The notes under the pieces were generated by a model. It was not told the origin of the DNA and did not search any database. It saw only the letters and a list, made by a program, of their open reading frames with translations. From contig NZ_CBDAQN010000003.1 of NCBI RefSeq assembly GCF_965199065.1, forward strand, positions 1,178,001-1,242,000: a stretch of 64,000 nt of DNA, given 5' to 3'. A program made the position numbers and the translations under genes. Each line of letters starts with the position of its first letter. Within the stretch, counting starts at the first letter, position 1. This stretch comes from Acidisoma sp965199065. Its GTDB lineage: Bacteria > Pseudomonadota > Alphaproteobacteria > Acetobacterales > Acetobacteraceae. This document shows positions 8,495-17,999 of this stretch, one piece after another.

Positions 8495-9457
8495 CTAGAA
8501 GTCCTGCAGCACGTAGTCGCTCGCCTCGACCGGAGCCACCGCTCGCAGCAGTTCCACCGAGCGGCGCGCCCCCTCGATGCGAGAAAGCATGATGTCCTCA
8601 TGCTCGATCGAGAGCCAACCGTCGTAGCCGACCATACGCAGCCGGTAGCAGAACGCCCGCCACCAGGCCTCGTCATGCCCATAGCCGAGTGTGATGTAGC
8701 TCCAGGCCCGGCCAGCAATATCGGTGAGCGAGCCGTTCTCCAACAGACTGGTCAACGCCTGTTGCGGCTTGTTCAGGAAGGTGTCCTTCGCGTGGCAATG
8801 CAGGATGGCGTTGCCCAACGCATCGACCGCGGCGATGGGGTCCGCGCCCATCCAGAGCAGGTGGCTGGGATCGAGATTGGCGCCGACAACGGGGCCGATC
8901 TCAGCCCGGAGGCGCAGCAGAGCGGGCACGTTGTAGACGAGCTGATTGCCGTGGATCTCGACACAGAGCTTGGTCACGCCGTTCTCCCGCGCGAAACCCG
9001 CGAGTTCGTGCCAATAGGGCAGCAGCTTCTCCTCCCACTGCCATTCAAGGATGCGTTGGGTCTCAGGCGGCCATGAAGACACAACCCAATTCGGCGTCCG
9101 ATCCTCGGGACCGCCTGCGGGCAGGCCCGACATGAGCACGACCTTGTCGATGCCAAGCTCGCCCGCGAGCACGATCGTCTCGTGCAGGTCTGCCGATTGG
9201 CGCTCGCCCTCGGTCGGGTGCAGCTGGTTGCCGTTGGCGTTGAGCGCGATGAGTTCGAGCCCGCGCGTCTCGAAGGCTCTTCGGTAGGCGCGACGGGCGC
9301 CCTCATCGGAGCGGAGCTTCGGCAGATCGAGATGCGGCGCCGTCGTCCAGTTGCAGGCGTTGACCTCGATACCCTGGATGCCGAGGCCGGCGGCCGTATC
9401 CAGCATCTCCTCGAAGCCGAGATGGCCGAGCGAGTCTGACACGATGCCGATCTTCAT
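8495..9457 (-). CDS. Sugar phosphate isomerase/epimerase (TIM barrel)
   Basis: A 320-residue xylose-isomerase-like TIM-barrel protein, last gene of the sugar operon. Metal-binding residues of the family are visible: glutamate in CVEIHGN, aspartate/histidine in NLDPSHLLWMG, histidine in HCHAKDTF, and glutamate in LSIEHED. Such enzymes include IolE/IolI (inositol) and 3-ketose epimerases; the neighbouring dehydrogenase favours a role in inositol or keto-sugar conversion. I start at MKIGIVSDSLG (9457), whose ATGA overlaps the stop of the preceding dehydrogenase; the frame stays open for a further 45 codons upstream inside that gene. Confidence 0.8.
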   Translation of the reverse strand: MKIGIVSDSLGHLGFEEMLDTAAGLGIQGIEVNACNWTTAPHLDLPKLRSDEGARRAYRRAFETRGLELIALNANGNQLHPTEGERQSADLHETIVLAGELGIDKVVLMSGLPAGGPEDRTPNWVVSSWPPETQRILEWQWEEKLLPYWHELAGFARENGVTKLCVEIHGNQLVYNVPALLRLRAEIGPVVGANLDPSHLLWMGADPIAAVDALGNAILHCHAKDTFLNKPQQALTSLLENGSLTDIAGRAWSYITLGYGHDEAWWRAFCYRLRMVGYDGWLSIEHEDIMLSRIEGARRSVELLRAVAPVEASDYVLQDF

Positions 9458-10461
9458 GGCGCGACGCTCACGCGCTGTCCGGTCTCGATCGAGCGATAGG
9501 CGGCCTCCGCCAGCAGCAGGGCGCGGCGTCCATCCTCGCCAGTTGGGTTGGGCGCTTCCTCGCCCTGCAGAACACGCACGAAATGGTCCCACTCGTTGCG
9601 GTAGGATTGCGCATAGCGCTCGAGGAAGAAGAACAGCGGCTTCTCGCGCCGCACGCCGTCCTCTCGCTCCTGCACGAGATTGTTGATCGGTATATTCTCG
9701 GTGCGGAGTGTTCCGAGCGCCCCGTGCGCCTCGACCCGCTGGTCATAGCCATAGCTCGCGCGACGACTGTTGGTGATGACCGCGATCCGGCCGCTCGCGC
9801 ATTGCAGCGTCACAGATGCCGTATCGATGTCGCCGATGGAGGCGATGTCTGGATCAGTGAGCGCCGAGGCGGTCGCCGTCACCGTTACCGGCTCCTCGCC
9901 GAGAATGAAGCGTGCCATGTCGAAGTCGTGGATCGTCATATCGCGAAACATGCCGCCCGAGACCGAAAGATATTCAAGCGGGAGCGCACCGGGGTCCTTC
10001 GAGATAACAGTCACCAGTTCCAGCGCGCCGATGTCACCCGCCACGATCCGCCGCTTCATCTCGGCGATGGCAGGGTCGAAGCGCCGGTTGAAGGCGACGA
10101 ACAGAGGCGACTTGCAATCGAGCACAGCCGCGAGACATGCGTTGACCCGCTCGATGGACAGATCGATCGGCTTTTCACAGAACACGGCCTTGCCGGCCTT
10201 CAGCCCCTTCTCGACGAGGTCCGCGTGGGTGCTGGTGGCGGACCCGATGACGATCGCCGCGATCGCGGGATCGGCCAGCGCCGTCGCCTCATCGACATGC
10301 GCCGCGCTGTAGCTCTCGGCGAGCGCCCGCGCCGGACCGGGCACCGGGTCGACCACATAGACGAGCCGTGTGGCTGGATGAGCGGCAATGCTGCGCGCAT
10401 GGACGTGGCCGATGCGGCCCGCGCCGAACAGCGCGATCCCGTATTGCGGTTGCTCTGGCAT
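9454..10461 (-). CDS. iolG: Gfo/Idh/MocA dehydrogenase, inositol 2-dehydrogenase-like
   Basis: A cytosolic 335-residue NAD-dependent dehydrogenase. It opens with the nucleotide-binding GIALFGAGRIGHVHARSI and has the family motif FCEKPIDLSIERVNACL, then GGMFRDMTIHDFDMARFILG with the DxxxH pair used for catalysis in inositol dehydrogenases. It sits 12 nt after the ABC ATPase gene and overlaps the isomerase, so it is part of one transcript with the importer. myo-Inositol or a related polyol is the most likely substrate, but other sugars fit the family equally. The symbol is provisional. Confidence 0.75.
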   Translation of the reverse strand: MPEQPQYGIALFGAGRIGHVHARSIAAHPATRLVYVVDPVPGPARALAESYSAAHVDEATALADPAIAAIVIGSATSTHADLVEKGLKAGKAVFCEKPIDLSIERVNACLAAVLDCKSPLFVAFNRRFDPAIAEMKRRIVAGDIGALELVTVISKDPGALPLEYLSVSGGMFRDMTIHDFDMARFILGEEPVTVTATASALTDPDIASIGDIDTASVTLQCASGRIAVITNSRRASYGYDQRVEAHGALGTLRTENIPINNLVQEREDGVRREKPLFFFLERYAQSYRNEWDHFVRVLQGEEAPNPTGEDGRRALLLAEAAYRSIETGQRVSVAP

Positions 10462-10473
10462 CCGATTGTTCCT

Positions 10474-11277
<804 letters not shown>

Positions 11278-11278
11278 A

Positions 11279-12334
11279 TCACTTCCTTCCGCTGCTGGCG
11301 CGGACCCGGATCCAGCCGTTGAAGACAGTCGCGAGCAGCAGCATGGCGCCCACGAAGAACATGAACCAGTCAGGATCCCAGTCGGCGTAGATGACGCCCT
11401 CGGTCGTCATGCCGAAGATGAACGCCCCGAGCGCCGACCCTGCCGCCGAACCGTAGCCGCCGGTGAGCAGGCAACCACCGACCACGGCGGAGGCGATGTA
11501 GAGCAGCTCGTTGCCGATGCCCGCGCCGGATTGCACCGTGTCGTAGGCGAACAGCATGTGCATTCCGAGGAACCAGCACGAGAAGCCGACCGTCATGAAC
11601 AGGCCGATCTTGACCTTCTTCACCGGGATACCGACGGCGCGTGCGCTGTCACCCTGGCCGCCGACCGCGAAGATCCAGTTGCCGACGCGCGTCCGCAACA
11701 GAACCCAGGTCGCGATCAGCGCAAAGATGATCCAGTAGACGATGGCGATGCTGAAGTTGACCTGGCCGACCTTGAAGCTCGACGCGAAGATGCTCTGCGC
11801 CAGATTGAACCCCGGCATTCCGCTGATGTCCTCCGTCGCCACATTGCCGGTGACGAGTTTGGTGACGGCGATGTTCAGCCCCTGCAGCATGAGGAAGGTC
11901 GACAGCGTCACCAGGAAGCTGTGCAGCTTGGTCTTCACGAGCAGGTAGCCGTTCAGCGCGCCGATGCCCAGGGAGAAGAACAACGCGAAGATGATGCCGA
12001 GCCAGATGTTGCCGAAGATCTCGGTCGCCGCCATCGAGGCCGCGAGCGAGGACGAGACGACGGCGACGCCCGCGCTGAGGTCGAACTCGCCGCCGATCAT
12101 GAGCATGGCGACCGCCACGGCCGGAATGCCGAGCGTGGACGCCTGATAGAGCACCGTCGTCAGCGCCGACAGCTGCCGGAAGGGTGGCGCCATGACATAG
12201 AAGAAGGCGAAGACGAGAATCACGCCGCCAAGCGCGCCCACCTCGGGACGCTTGAGCACTTTCTTCCAAAGCGGCTGATGCACCAGTTGACGGCGCATGA
12301 CACGCGGTTCGACTCTTTCTGTGACGACGGTCAC
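11279..12334 (-). CDS. Sugar ABC transporter permease (CUT2 type)
   Basis: A 351-residue polytopic inner-membrane protein of the RbsC/FrcC type. Features include the motif GGEFDLSAGVAVVSSSLAAS near the first third and the coupling segment VGIPVKKVKIGLFMTVG, where the ATPase docks. About eight to ten hydrophobic segments are visible. It follows the binding-protein gene by about 50 nt and is followed at once by the ATPase gene. Substrate as for the operon: probably a pentose, hexose or inositol. Confidence 0.88.
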   Translation of the reverse strand: MTVVTERVEPRVMRRQLVHQPLWKKVLKRPEVGALGGVILVFAFFYVMAPPFRQLSALTTVLYQASTLGIPAVAVAMLMIGGEFDLSAGVAVVSSSLAASMAATEIFGNIWLGIIFALFFSLGIGALNGYLLVKTKLHSFLVTLSTFLMLQGLNIAVTKLVTGNVATEDISGMPGFNLAQSIFASSFKVGQVNFSIAIVYWIIFALIATWVLLRTRVGNWIFAVGGQGDSARAVGIPVKKVKIGLFMTVGFSCWFLGMHMLFAYDTVQSGAGIGNELLYIASAVVGGCLLTGGYGSAAGSALGAFIFGMTTEGVIYADWDPDWFMFFVGAMLLLATVFNGWIRVRASSGRK

Positions 12335-12387
12335 GTTACCCCCCTTCGGCCGCTGCCGGCCGGATCAGCTGAAGTGCTGCTTCGCGC

Positions 12388-13350
12388 TTATCGCGTTCCC
12401 ATCTTTGCGAACTTGGCGACAACCGCGATGTTCGAGCTGTTGACGAAAGCCGGCCCCGTCAGCACCGGCTGGCCGCCGCCGACAACATCGCCATTGTGCT
12501 TGTAGAGCCACAGTAGATCGACGGCTTCGTAGCCCTCGACATAAGGCTGCTGATCGACGGCCCATTGCAGCTTGCCCTGCTGGATCAACGTGACAGCGCG
12601 CGGCGTGAGATCGAAGGTGCCGACCTTTGCCTGGCTGCTGGCCATGCTGGCGGCCATGATCGCCGTGGGCGCGAAGGGCGCGCCGAGCGTGACCACGTAA
12701 TCGACATTCTTGTCCTGCTGAAGCTTCGCCTCGATGCGGGACTGGGCGCTCGCCATATCGTAGCCCGGCACATAAAGAATGGTGTAGGCGCCCTTGAAGG
12801 TGCTCTTGATGCCGTCGCAACGAGCTTCGAGCTGCACCGCGCCCTGCTGCTGATCGACGCAGACAACGCTCTTGGCGCCATCCTTGTTGAGGAGATCACC
12901 GACGGCCGCACCGGCAATGGTCTCGGCCTGCCCGACGTAGGCCATCAGCCCCGCCTGCTTCCACGCGTCACCACCGGCATTGAAGCCGACCACCGGAATG
13001 TTGGCGGCCAGCGCGTTCTTGAGCGTCGTCTCTTCGGCATCCGGGAAGGCGAGCGTGAGCGCAATGCCGTCGACATGCTGGGCGGTGACGTTGGTGATGA
13101 GCTGCGCCTCACCCGAAGCCGTCGGGTTGGCAAGATAGAGCAGCTTCACATTGTCCTTCTTTGCGGCTTCGTTGGCGCCTTTGCGGATGATGTCCCAGAA
13201 GGTGTCGCCCGGCTGGCCGTGCGTGATCATCGCGAAGGTATAATGCTCGTTCGATTGGGCAAAGCTGCGGACTGGCGTCAGGAACGTCGCGCAGGCAAGT
13301 GCCGCGCCCGCTGCCATGGTGAAGAAGGACGTCTTGGTCATCGATTTCAT
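12388..13350 (-). CDS. Periplasmic sugar-binding protein of ABC importer
   Basis: A 320-residue type I periplasmic binding protein (ribose-binding fold), first gene of the operon. The signal peptide is TKTSFFTMAAGAALACATFL with cleavage near SFAQ-SNEHY. The mature part starts with the fold-typical MITHGQPGDTFWDIIRKGAN and has GIALTLAFPDAEETTLKNAL in the first lobe. I start at 13350 because GAGGGAAAG lies just upstream; the frame remains open 66 codons further but without signal-peptide character. Five genes run in the same direction from here to 8495. Confidence 0.88.
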   Translation of the reverse strand: MKSMTKTSFFTMAAGAALACATFLTPVRSFAQSNEHYTFAMITHGQPGDTFWDIIRKGANEAAKKDNVKLLYLANPTASGEAQLITNVTAQHVDGIALTLAFPDAEETTLKNALAANIPVVGFNAGGDAWKQAGLMAYVGQAETIAGAAVGDLLNKDGAKSVVCVDQQQGAVQLEARCDGIKSTFKGAYTILYVPGYDMASAQSRIEAKLQQDKNVDYVVTLGAPFAPTAIMAASMASSQAKVGTFDLTPRAVTLIQQGKLQWAVDQQPYVEGYEAVDLLWLYKHNGDVVGGGQPVLTGPAFVNSSNIAVVAKFAKMGTR

Positions 13351-13686
13351 GTCTTTTTCTTTCCCTCGCGCCAGACGGCGCAGATCGCAATGCATTTTCA
13401 TTTGGACGATTGCTTGTAGCCGACGATCGTTATTGTTGACTGCGCGAACAGCGGCGAAAAAACCTGCCCTGCCGGCGCGCATCTTCGCTGTCGGTGCCCC
13501 CCCTGGCGCTTCTTTCTTATTGCCGCGATAGCGGTTGGATAAGGCCATAGCGGTCAGGCGGTGTAAATCGGATTCTGGCCTTAATCGACCGGGAATTCCA
13601 TTTTTTTATCCGGATCGGTTGAGTTTTTCCATCTTCGAGCCGCTTCCGGCTCGAGATAATGGAAATTGCTCGCAGTTGCGTCAGCG
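13351..13686. other. Intergenic region upstream of the sugar operon
   Basis: About 336 bases between the binding-protein start and the desaturase stop. It should hold the promoter of the sugar operon, though I see no clear -35/-10 pair. The notable element is the hairpin at 13626-13665. An 8-bp palindrome ACGATCGT lies at 13423-13430. No convincing gene is present. Confidence 0.5.
13626..13665. terminator. Two-part inverted repeat after the desaturase gene
   Basis: An inner perfect stem TCGAGCCG/CGGCTCGA with a CTTC loop is enclosed by outer arms TTTCCAT (13626-13632) and ATGGAAA (13659-13665), separated by a small asymmetric internal loop. It begins about 22 nt past the desaturase stop, so it may end that transcript, although no T-run follows on that strand. 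Confidence 0.45.
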
Positions 13687-14769
13687 TTATTCGGCGGCGA
13701 TCGGGTGGACGAGCACGGTGTCGGTGGTCGCGGTGCCGGGCAGTTGCCGCACGACGAACCAGGACGGGTCCCGCCTTTGATGCAGCAAAGCCGGAATGAT
13801 CTCGGCATAGGCCGCGCGCAGATCCGGGTAAGGCTCCGGGCATTGATCGCGGATGAGCTCATGAAGCTTGGGCAGCGCGTAGAATGGCACCATCGGGAAC
13901 ATGTGGTGCTCGATGTGGTAGTTCATGTTCATGTAGAGGAAGTCGAAGACGGGGTTCATCAGCACGGTGCGCGTGTTGAGACGATGGTCGTACACGTCCT
14001 CGTCGAGACCCGTGTGCTGGGTGATATTGAACACCTGGGACAGCGGGCCGCCGTAGAAGCGCGGCAGTACGATGAACATCGCCGGCAGTATGCTGCGGGT
14101 GAGGATGCAGGCGGCGATGGTGGCCGCGAAGATGGCGACGTAGATCCGCGACGACCACACGACCTTGGACTTCTCCATCTCAGGGATGAAGTGGCGGCCA
14201 TCGGCATTCAGATTGCCGGTCGCATTGCGCAGGATCAGGCCGATCATCTTCACGCCGGACTTGATGAAGAAAAGATCGAGCATGAGCGCCGCGATTCCGG
14301 GCGGCCTCTGCACGGCAATCTCCGGATCGCGGCCGACGATGATCGTGTGAGTGTGGTGGCGGGAATGGCTCCAGCGCCAGTAGGTGCCTTCGTGCAACGT
14401 CATGAAGGCCGCGAGTTGATAAAGCGCCTCGTTGATCCAGCGCGTCTTGAACGGCGTGCCGTGGGAAAGCTCGTGCGCTCGATGGTCGGCGGCGGAGTAG
14501 AGCACGCCATAGACGCCGAAAGGGAGCACGCACCACCAGGTGCCCCAGGACAGAAAGCCTGCCACCCCTGAGAGAAGCAGGAGGCCGAGCCACAACCCGA
14601 AATGCCGCAACGGCGGGCCATCCGAGCGGCGGGTGAGTTGCTTCAGCGTCTTGCGGTCGATCGTGCAGGAGAACCACTCCTGCTCGACCTGGCTCTCCAA
14701 GGTGTCGCTGTCCAGATGGGCGGCGCCGTCGGCCCCACCTCCGCCCAGCCCATAGGTCTTCCAGGCCAT
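13687..14769 (-). CDS. Membrane fatty acid desaturase
   Basis: A 360-residue di-iron membrane desaturase. The three histidine boxes are present: HRAHELSH, HSRHHTHT and HIEHHMFP, with two pairs of hydrophobic segments between them. The enzyme would introduce a double bond into membrane acyl chains, or act on a related lipid. I start at MAWKTYGLGGGG (14769), preceded by AGGGA; a start nine codons earlier is possible. It is divergent from a LacI-type regulator, and the gap contains repeated TGAGAGA half-sites, so that regulator may control it. Confidence 0.85.
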   Translation of the reverse strand: MAWKTYGLGGGGADGAAHLDSDTLESQVEQEWFSCTIDRKTLKQLTRRSDGPPLRHFGLWLGLLLLSGVAGFLSWGTWWCVLPFGVYGVLYSAADHRAHELSHGTPFKTRWINEALYQLAAFMTLHEGTYWRWSHSRHHTHTIIVGRDPEIAVQRPPGIAALMLDLFFIKSGVKMIGLILRNATGNLNADGRHFIPEMEKSKVVWSSRIYVAIFAATIAACILTRSILPAMFIVLPRFYGGPLSQVFNITQHTGLDEDVYDHRLNTRTVLMNPVFDFLYMNMNYHIEHHMFPMVPFYALPKLHELIRDQCPEPYPDLRAAYAEIIPALLHQRRDPSWFVVRQLPGTATTDTVLVHPIAAE

Positions 14770-14828
14770 CGGTTTTTCCCTTTGCTGTTGGCGCAACTTA
14801 CGGCGGCGCGGCCGGCAGCTTCAATAAA

Positions 14829-14846
14829 TGAGAGAATTATCTCTCA
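14829..14846. promoter_or_regulatory. Candidate operator 1: TGAGAGA inverted repeat
   Basis: The 18-bp sequence TGAGAGAATTATCTCTCA has perfect 7-bp arms around a 4-bp centre. It lies between the divergent desaturase (start 14769) and LacI-type regulator (start 14900). An even-length palindrome of this size suits a LacI-family dimer. A related site is 27 bp downstream. Confidence 0.55.
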
Positions 14847-14873
14847 AACCCTCAGCATGAGCGCTAGGATGAC

Positions 14874-14888
14874 TGAAAGATTCTCTCA
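14874..14888. promoter_or_regulatory. Candidate operator 2: imperfect TGAAAGA/TCTCTCA repeat
   Basis: TGAAAGA-T-TCTCTCA repeats the half-site of operator 1 with one mismatch between its arms and a shorter centre. Read on the minus strand it gives TGAGAGAAT, identical to the left arm plus two bases of operator 1. It ends 11 nt before the regulator start, where a bound protein would block its expression. Confidence 0.45.
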
Positions 14889-14899
14889 TCCGGCAGAGC

Positions 14900-15925
14900 A
14901 TGAAGCGACCGACCATTGCCGATCTGGCCCGCGCGGCGGGTGTCAGCGTCTCCACTGTGGATCGCGTCCTCAACGGGCGCGACCCGGTACGTCCGGACCG
15001 CGCCGAGAAGGTGCTGGCGACCGCGCGGGCGATCGGTTTCCGTGCCGAGCAGGCCATTCGCCAGCGCCTGACCGAAGAGAAACCCTCACGGACCTTCGGC
15101 TTCATCCTGCAGCGCGAAAAGGGCGCCTTCTACCGCGGGGTGGCTGAGGCTCTCAAACTCGAGGTGGAGGCCGCACCCACGATCCGCGGGCGGTTCCGCG
15201 TCGAGTTCCTGGCGGACCTCACGCCCGCCTTCGTCGCCGACCGCATCGCGGCGATGGCCAAGGTAGTGGATGCGATCGGCGTGGTGGCGGCGGACCACCC
15301 ACGCATCTCGCAGGCGATCGGGCAGGCGCACGAGCGGGGCGTGCCGGCGATCACACTCATCTCGGATCTCACGGCCCCGACGCGCGCGGGTTACGTTGGA
15401 CTCGACAACTGGAAGGTGGGGCGGACGGCCGCCTGGGCCGTCGCGAACATGGCCCGCCCGGACGGTCGCGTCGCCATCCTCGTCGGCAGTCACCGCTACC
15501 TTTGCCAGGACGTCGCCGAGATGAGCTTTCGCTCCTACATGCGCGAACATGCACCCGGGTTCGGGGTGATGGAGGCTGTCACCACGTTCGAGGATCCCGG
15601 CTATGCCTACGAGCACACGCTCGACCTCATCCGGCGCACGCCCGATCTGGCGGCGCTGTGGGTGGCGGGCGGCGGCATCGAGGGCGTGGTGCAGGCGATA
15701 GCCGATGCGGGCGCTGCCGACCGCCTGGTGACGATCGGGCGCGACCTGACGGACGATACGCGCGCGGCTTTGATCGATGGCACGATCAGGCTGGTGTTAT
15801 CGCATCCAAGGCGTGCCATGGCGGCGGCGGCCGTGGGCGCGATGGTGACGGCGACAGACGAAGCGCCCCCGCCGTTCCAGCAGGTGTTGCTGCCGTTCGA
15901 GCTATGGACGGCCGAGAATGTTTAG
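14900..15925 (+). CDS. LacI-family transcriptional regulator
   Basis: A 341-residue repressor with an N-terminal helix-turn-helix and hinge (TIADLARAAGVSVSTVDRVL, residues 4-23, then the NGRDPV segment) and a periplasmic-binding-protein-like ligand domain, visible in TFGFILQREKGAFYRGVAEAL and GVVAADHPRISQAIGQA. It probably senses a sugar. It may regulate itself and the divergent desaturase through the TGAGAGA sites; the sugar operon beyond the desaturase is another candidate target, but I find no copy of the half-site before 13350. Its stop overlaps the start of the glycosyltransferase gene by 8 nt. Confidence 0.88.
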   Translation: MKRPTIADLARAAGVSVSTVDRVLNGRDPVRPDRAEKVLATARAIGFRAEQAIRQRLTEEKPSRTFGFILQREKGAFYRGVAEALKLEVEAAPTIRGRFRVEFLADLTPAFVADRIAAMAKVVDAIGVVAADHPRISQAIGQAHERGVPAITLISDLTAPTRAGYVGLDNWKVGRTAAWAVANMARPDGRVAILVGSHRYLCQDVAEMSFRSYMREHAPGFGVMEAVTTFEDPGYAYEHTLDLIRRTPDLAALWVAGGGIEGVVQAIADAGAADRLVTIGRDLTDDTRAALIDGTIRLVLSHPRRAMAAAAVGAMVTATDEAPPPFQQVLLPFELWTAENV

Positions 15926-17417
15926 CGCCGCGTCTCCCGAGGCCACATCGAAATCCCTGGCGACCCCACTGACGATAAGCCTCGGCACGGCGCTCGCCAT
16001 AAGGCTGTTCATCGCTTTCGCCTTTCCGAACTACTACGCGCCCGACGAAATATTTCAGTACATCGAGCAGGCGCATCGACTGGTTTTCGGACAAGGCGTT
16101 GTGCCTTGGGAATATCAGGTCGGCTTACGGTCCTGGCTGATACCGTTACTGCTCGCGGCACCGATGGCACTGGCGCACCTGTTTGTCCAAGCGCCTGCTG
16201 CCGGCCTGATGCTGATCAGGCTCATGCTCTGCATCGCCTCACTGCCGATCGTCTGGTGTGCGACGAAGTGGGGCGAACGCTTCTATGGCACCAGAGGCGC
16301 CTGGACCGCCGGCTTGCTCACCGCCGTCTGGCCGGATTTGTGGCTTATGGCACCGCATCCCCTGGAAGAGGCGCTGTCAGCAGACCTGCTGGTGCCTGCG
16401 ATCTACCTGGTGGAGGCAAGTCGCGGACAACCCAACCTGCGACATGTCATGCAGGCCGCGTTCTTGCTGGGGATGACATTCACCTTGCGAGAACAATTGG
16501 CACCGGCGATTGCTGTCGCCGGCGTTTTCCTCTGTGGCCGAAACATCAAACGATGGTTGCTTGCACTGCCGGTCGCGGCCGTTCCGGTACTGTGCGCTGG
16601 CGTGCTCGATTGGTTCACCTGGGGCGCGATGTTCCGCAGCTTCTGGATGAATATCTACCTGAACATCGTCCTCGGCGTCGCCAGCCACTACTTCGATTCC
16701 GCACCACCGACCTACTATCTGTTGAACTTGCTCTACGACTGGCTCTGGGGTGGAATTTTTATCGGCTACTTCGCGTGGCTTGGCGTCCGAAAATTGCCTG
16801 TTGCAGGGCTGGCTGCGCTGGCAACCATCGCCGTGCATTCTCTCGTTGCCCATAAAGAACTGCGCTTCATATTTCCCGCGACAGCCTTAGTCATCCCTCT
16901 GGCCGGCGTCGGGCTGGCCCGCGTTTGCGCGAACAAATCAGAATTGCGGATCGCTCTCCTCCTCGGTGGGAGTCTGAGCGGCCCCTACATGAGCCCCCTG
17001 CTCTATATGATGGTGCCATGGCAGGATAATGCTTCGAGACTCTACTCCAGCTTGGCAGCCGGGCATCCTTGCGTCGTCAGCATTCAGACCTGGGATCGAG
17101 GCTTCCTTCCTATCCTGCCGGTGTTCGGCGGAAAGACACGGTTCACCGGTGAGACGATAGCCGCCGGCCAATCTGGACATGTTGAGCCCGATGCCATCGT
17201 CGCCGCAAAGAACAGCGCGGCTATTCCTCCCGGCTTCAGTCTGCGATCCTGCGCCGAGCAGAGTTGGATCCCTTTCAAGCACCGGGCACCCGATGTCTGT
17301 TTCTGGACCCGCCCGGTTCTGTCATGCCAGCCGGGGCCGGTCGCGCCTTTCGTCCTCGTTTATCCCCCTGCCGCCAGACCGTATGGTATTCGGGACCGGC
17401 TGACAGATGCCCCGTGA
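15918..17417 (+). CDS. GT22-like mannosyltransferase (Alg9/PIG-B type)
   Basis: A 499-residue polytopic inner-membrane glycosyltransferase of the GT-C fold. Early in the protein, YYAPDEIFQYIEQAHRLVFG followed by WEYQVGLRSWLIPLLLAAP matches the pattern of Alg9/PIG-B-type enzymes, in which the aspartate-glutamate pair is catalytic. About ten hydrophobic segments follow; a soluble tail of about 110 residues ends the protein. Such enzymes use a lipid-linked sugar donor to build periplasmic or surface glycans. It overlaps the regulator gene by 8 nt, so they may be co-transcribed. Acceptor and sugar are unknown. Confidence 0.75.
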   Translation: MFSAASPEATSKSLATPLTISLGTALAIRLFIAFAFPNYYAPDEIFQYIEQAHRLVFGQGVVPWEYQVGLRSWLIPLLLAAPMALAHLFVQAPAAGLMLIRLMLCIASLPIVWCATKWGERFYGTRGAWTAGLLTAVWPDLWLMAPHPLEEALSADLLVPAIYLVEASRGQPNLRHVMQAAFLLGMTFTLREQLAPAIAVAGVFLCGRNIKRWLLALPVAAVPVLCAGVLDWFTWGAMFRSFWMNIYLNIVLGVASHYFDSAPPTYYLLNLLYDWLWGGIFIGYFAWLGVRKLPVAGLAALATIAVHSLVAHKELRFIFPATALVIPLAGVGLARVCANKSELRIALLLGGSLSGPYMSPLLYMMVPWQDNASRLYSSLAAGHPCVVSIQTWDRGFLPILPVFGGKTRFTGETIAAGQSGHVEPDAIVAAKNSAAIPPGFSLRSCAEQSWIPFKHRAPDVCFWTRPVLSCQPGPVAPFVLVYPPAARPYGIRDRLTDAP

Positions 17418-17604
17418 AGGTCCTCGACGTCGTCGCCGCTTTGCCCGTGCTGATCGAGGCCGCGGTGCTCCAGCATCTTCGCGACCGGCGGGGAACACGC
17501 TGGCTATGGCCTGAAACAGACCCGGATCGCCATGCGGGAGAACACCGCCATGAGGTCAATGATGTGGGTCGTAGGAGACCTTCGCGGCGCTACCCACAAA
17601 GACG

Positions 17605-17970
17605 TCACGCGTCCTTAACTTTCCAAAGTTGCTGGATCTGCTCAAGCGACCGTCCTTTCGTCTCCGGCACGTTCCCGATCATGTTGATGAGGGAGAGGAA
17701 CACCTGGCTGACCAGAAATGCCGCCGCCCAATTGACCGCGGTCGCCACCGCAACAGCAAGCCCGCGAATATGGCCGGGGAAAATCTCGTTGATGACCGTC
17801 CAGACGACAGGTCCCAACGAGAACGCGAAGCATCCGATGAACACGACCAGCGCCAGCAGCGTGACGATCCCGGCAACGACTGTTGATCCCGACTTCGCGC
17901 CCACCGTCATGAACTCGAAGGCGATGCCCATGACCGATGTTTTGCAGCCGTCCGACCTTAGCCCAGCCTT
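17605..17970 (-). pseudogene. Remnant of a sugar porter (MFS) gene
   Basis: The open part from 17931 to 17605 encodes FSLGPVVWTVINEIFPGHIRG and the family's C-terminal signature VPETKGRSLEQI, so it comes from the end of a sugar/proton symporter. It is broken in three ways: nothing of the first nine or so membrane segments is present; a segment reading AKVGRLQNIG, resembling the conserved loop, is in another frame just upstream; and SLI joins directly to NVPETKG, so the last one or two membrane helices are deleted. It lies between convergent and co-directional genes with no intact copy nearby. Confidence 0.75.
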
Positions 17971-17999
17971 TTGCGAGGACCTCCGGCGGTTTGGCCCGA

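Noticed and set aside
17418..17604. Possible gene or RNA between the glycosyltransferase and the porter relic
   Set aside because: No frame has a plausible start or motif. Only a 7-bp inverted repeat, TGTGGGT (17563-17569) with ACCCACA (17592-17598), is visible, too weak to call.
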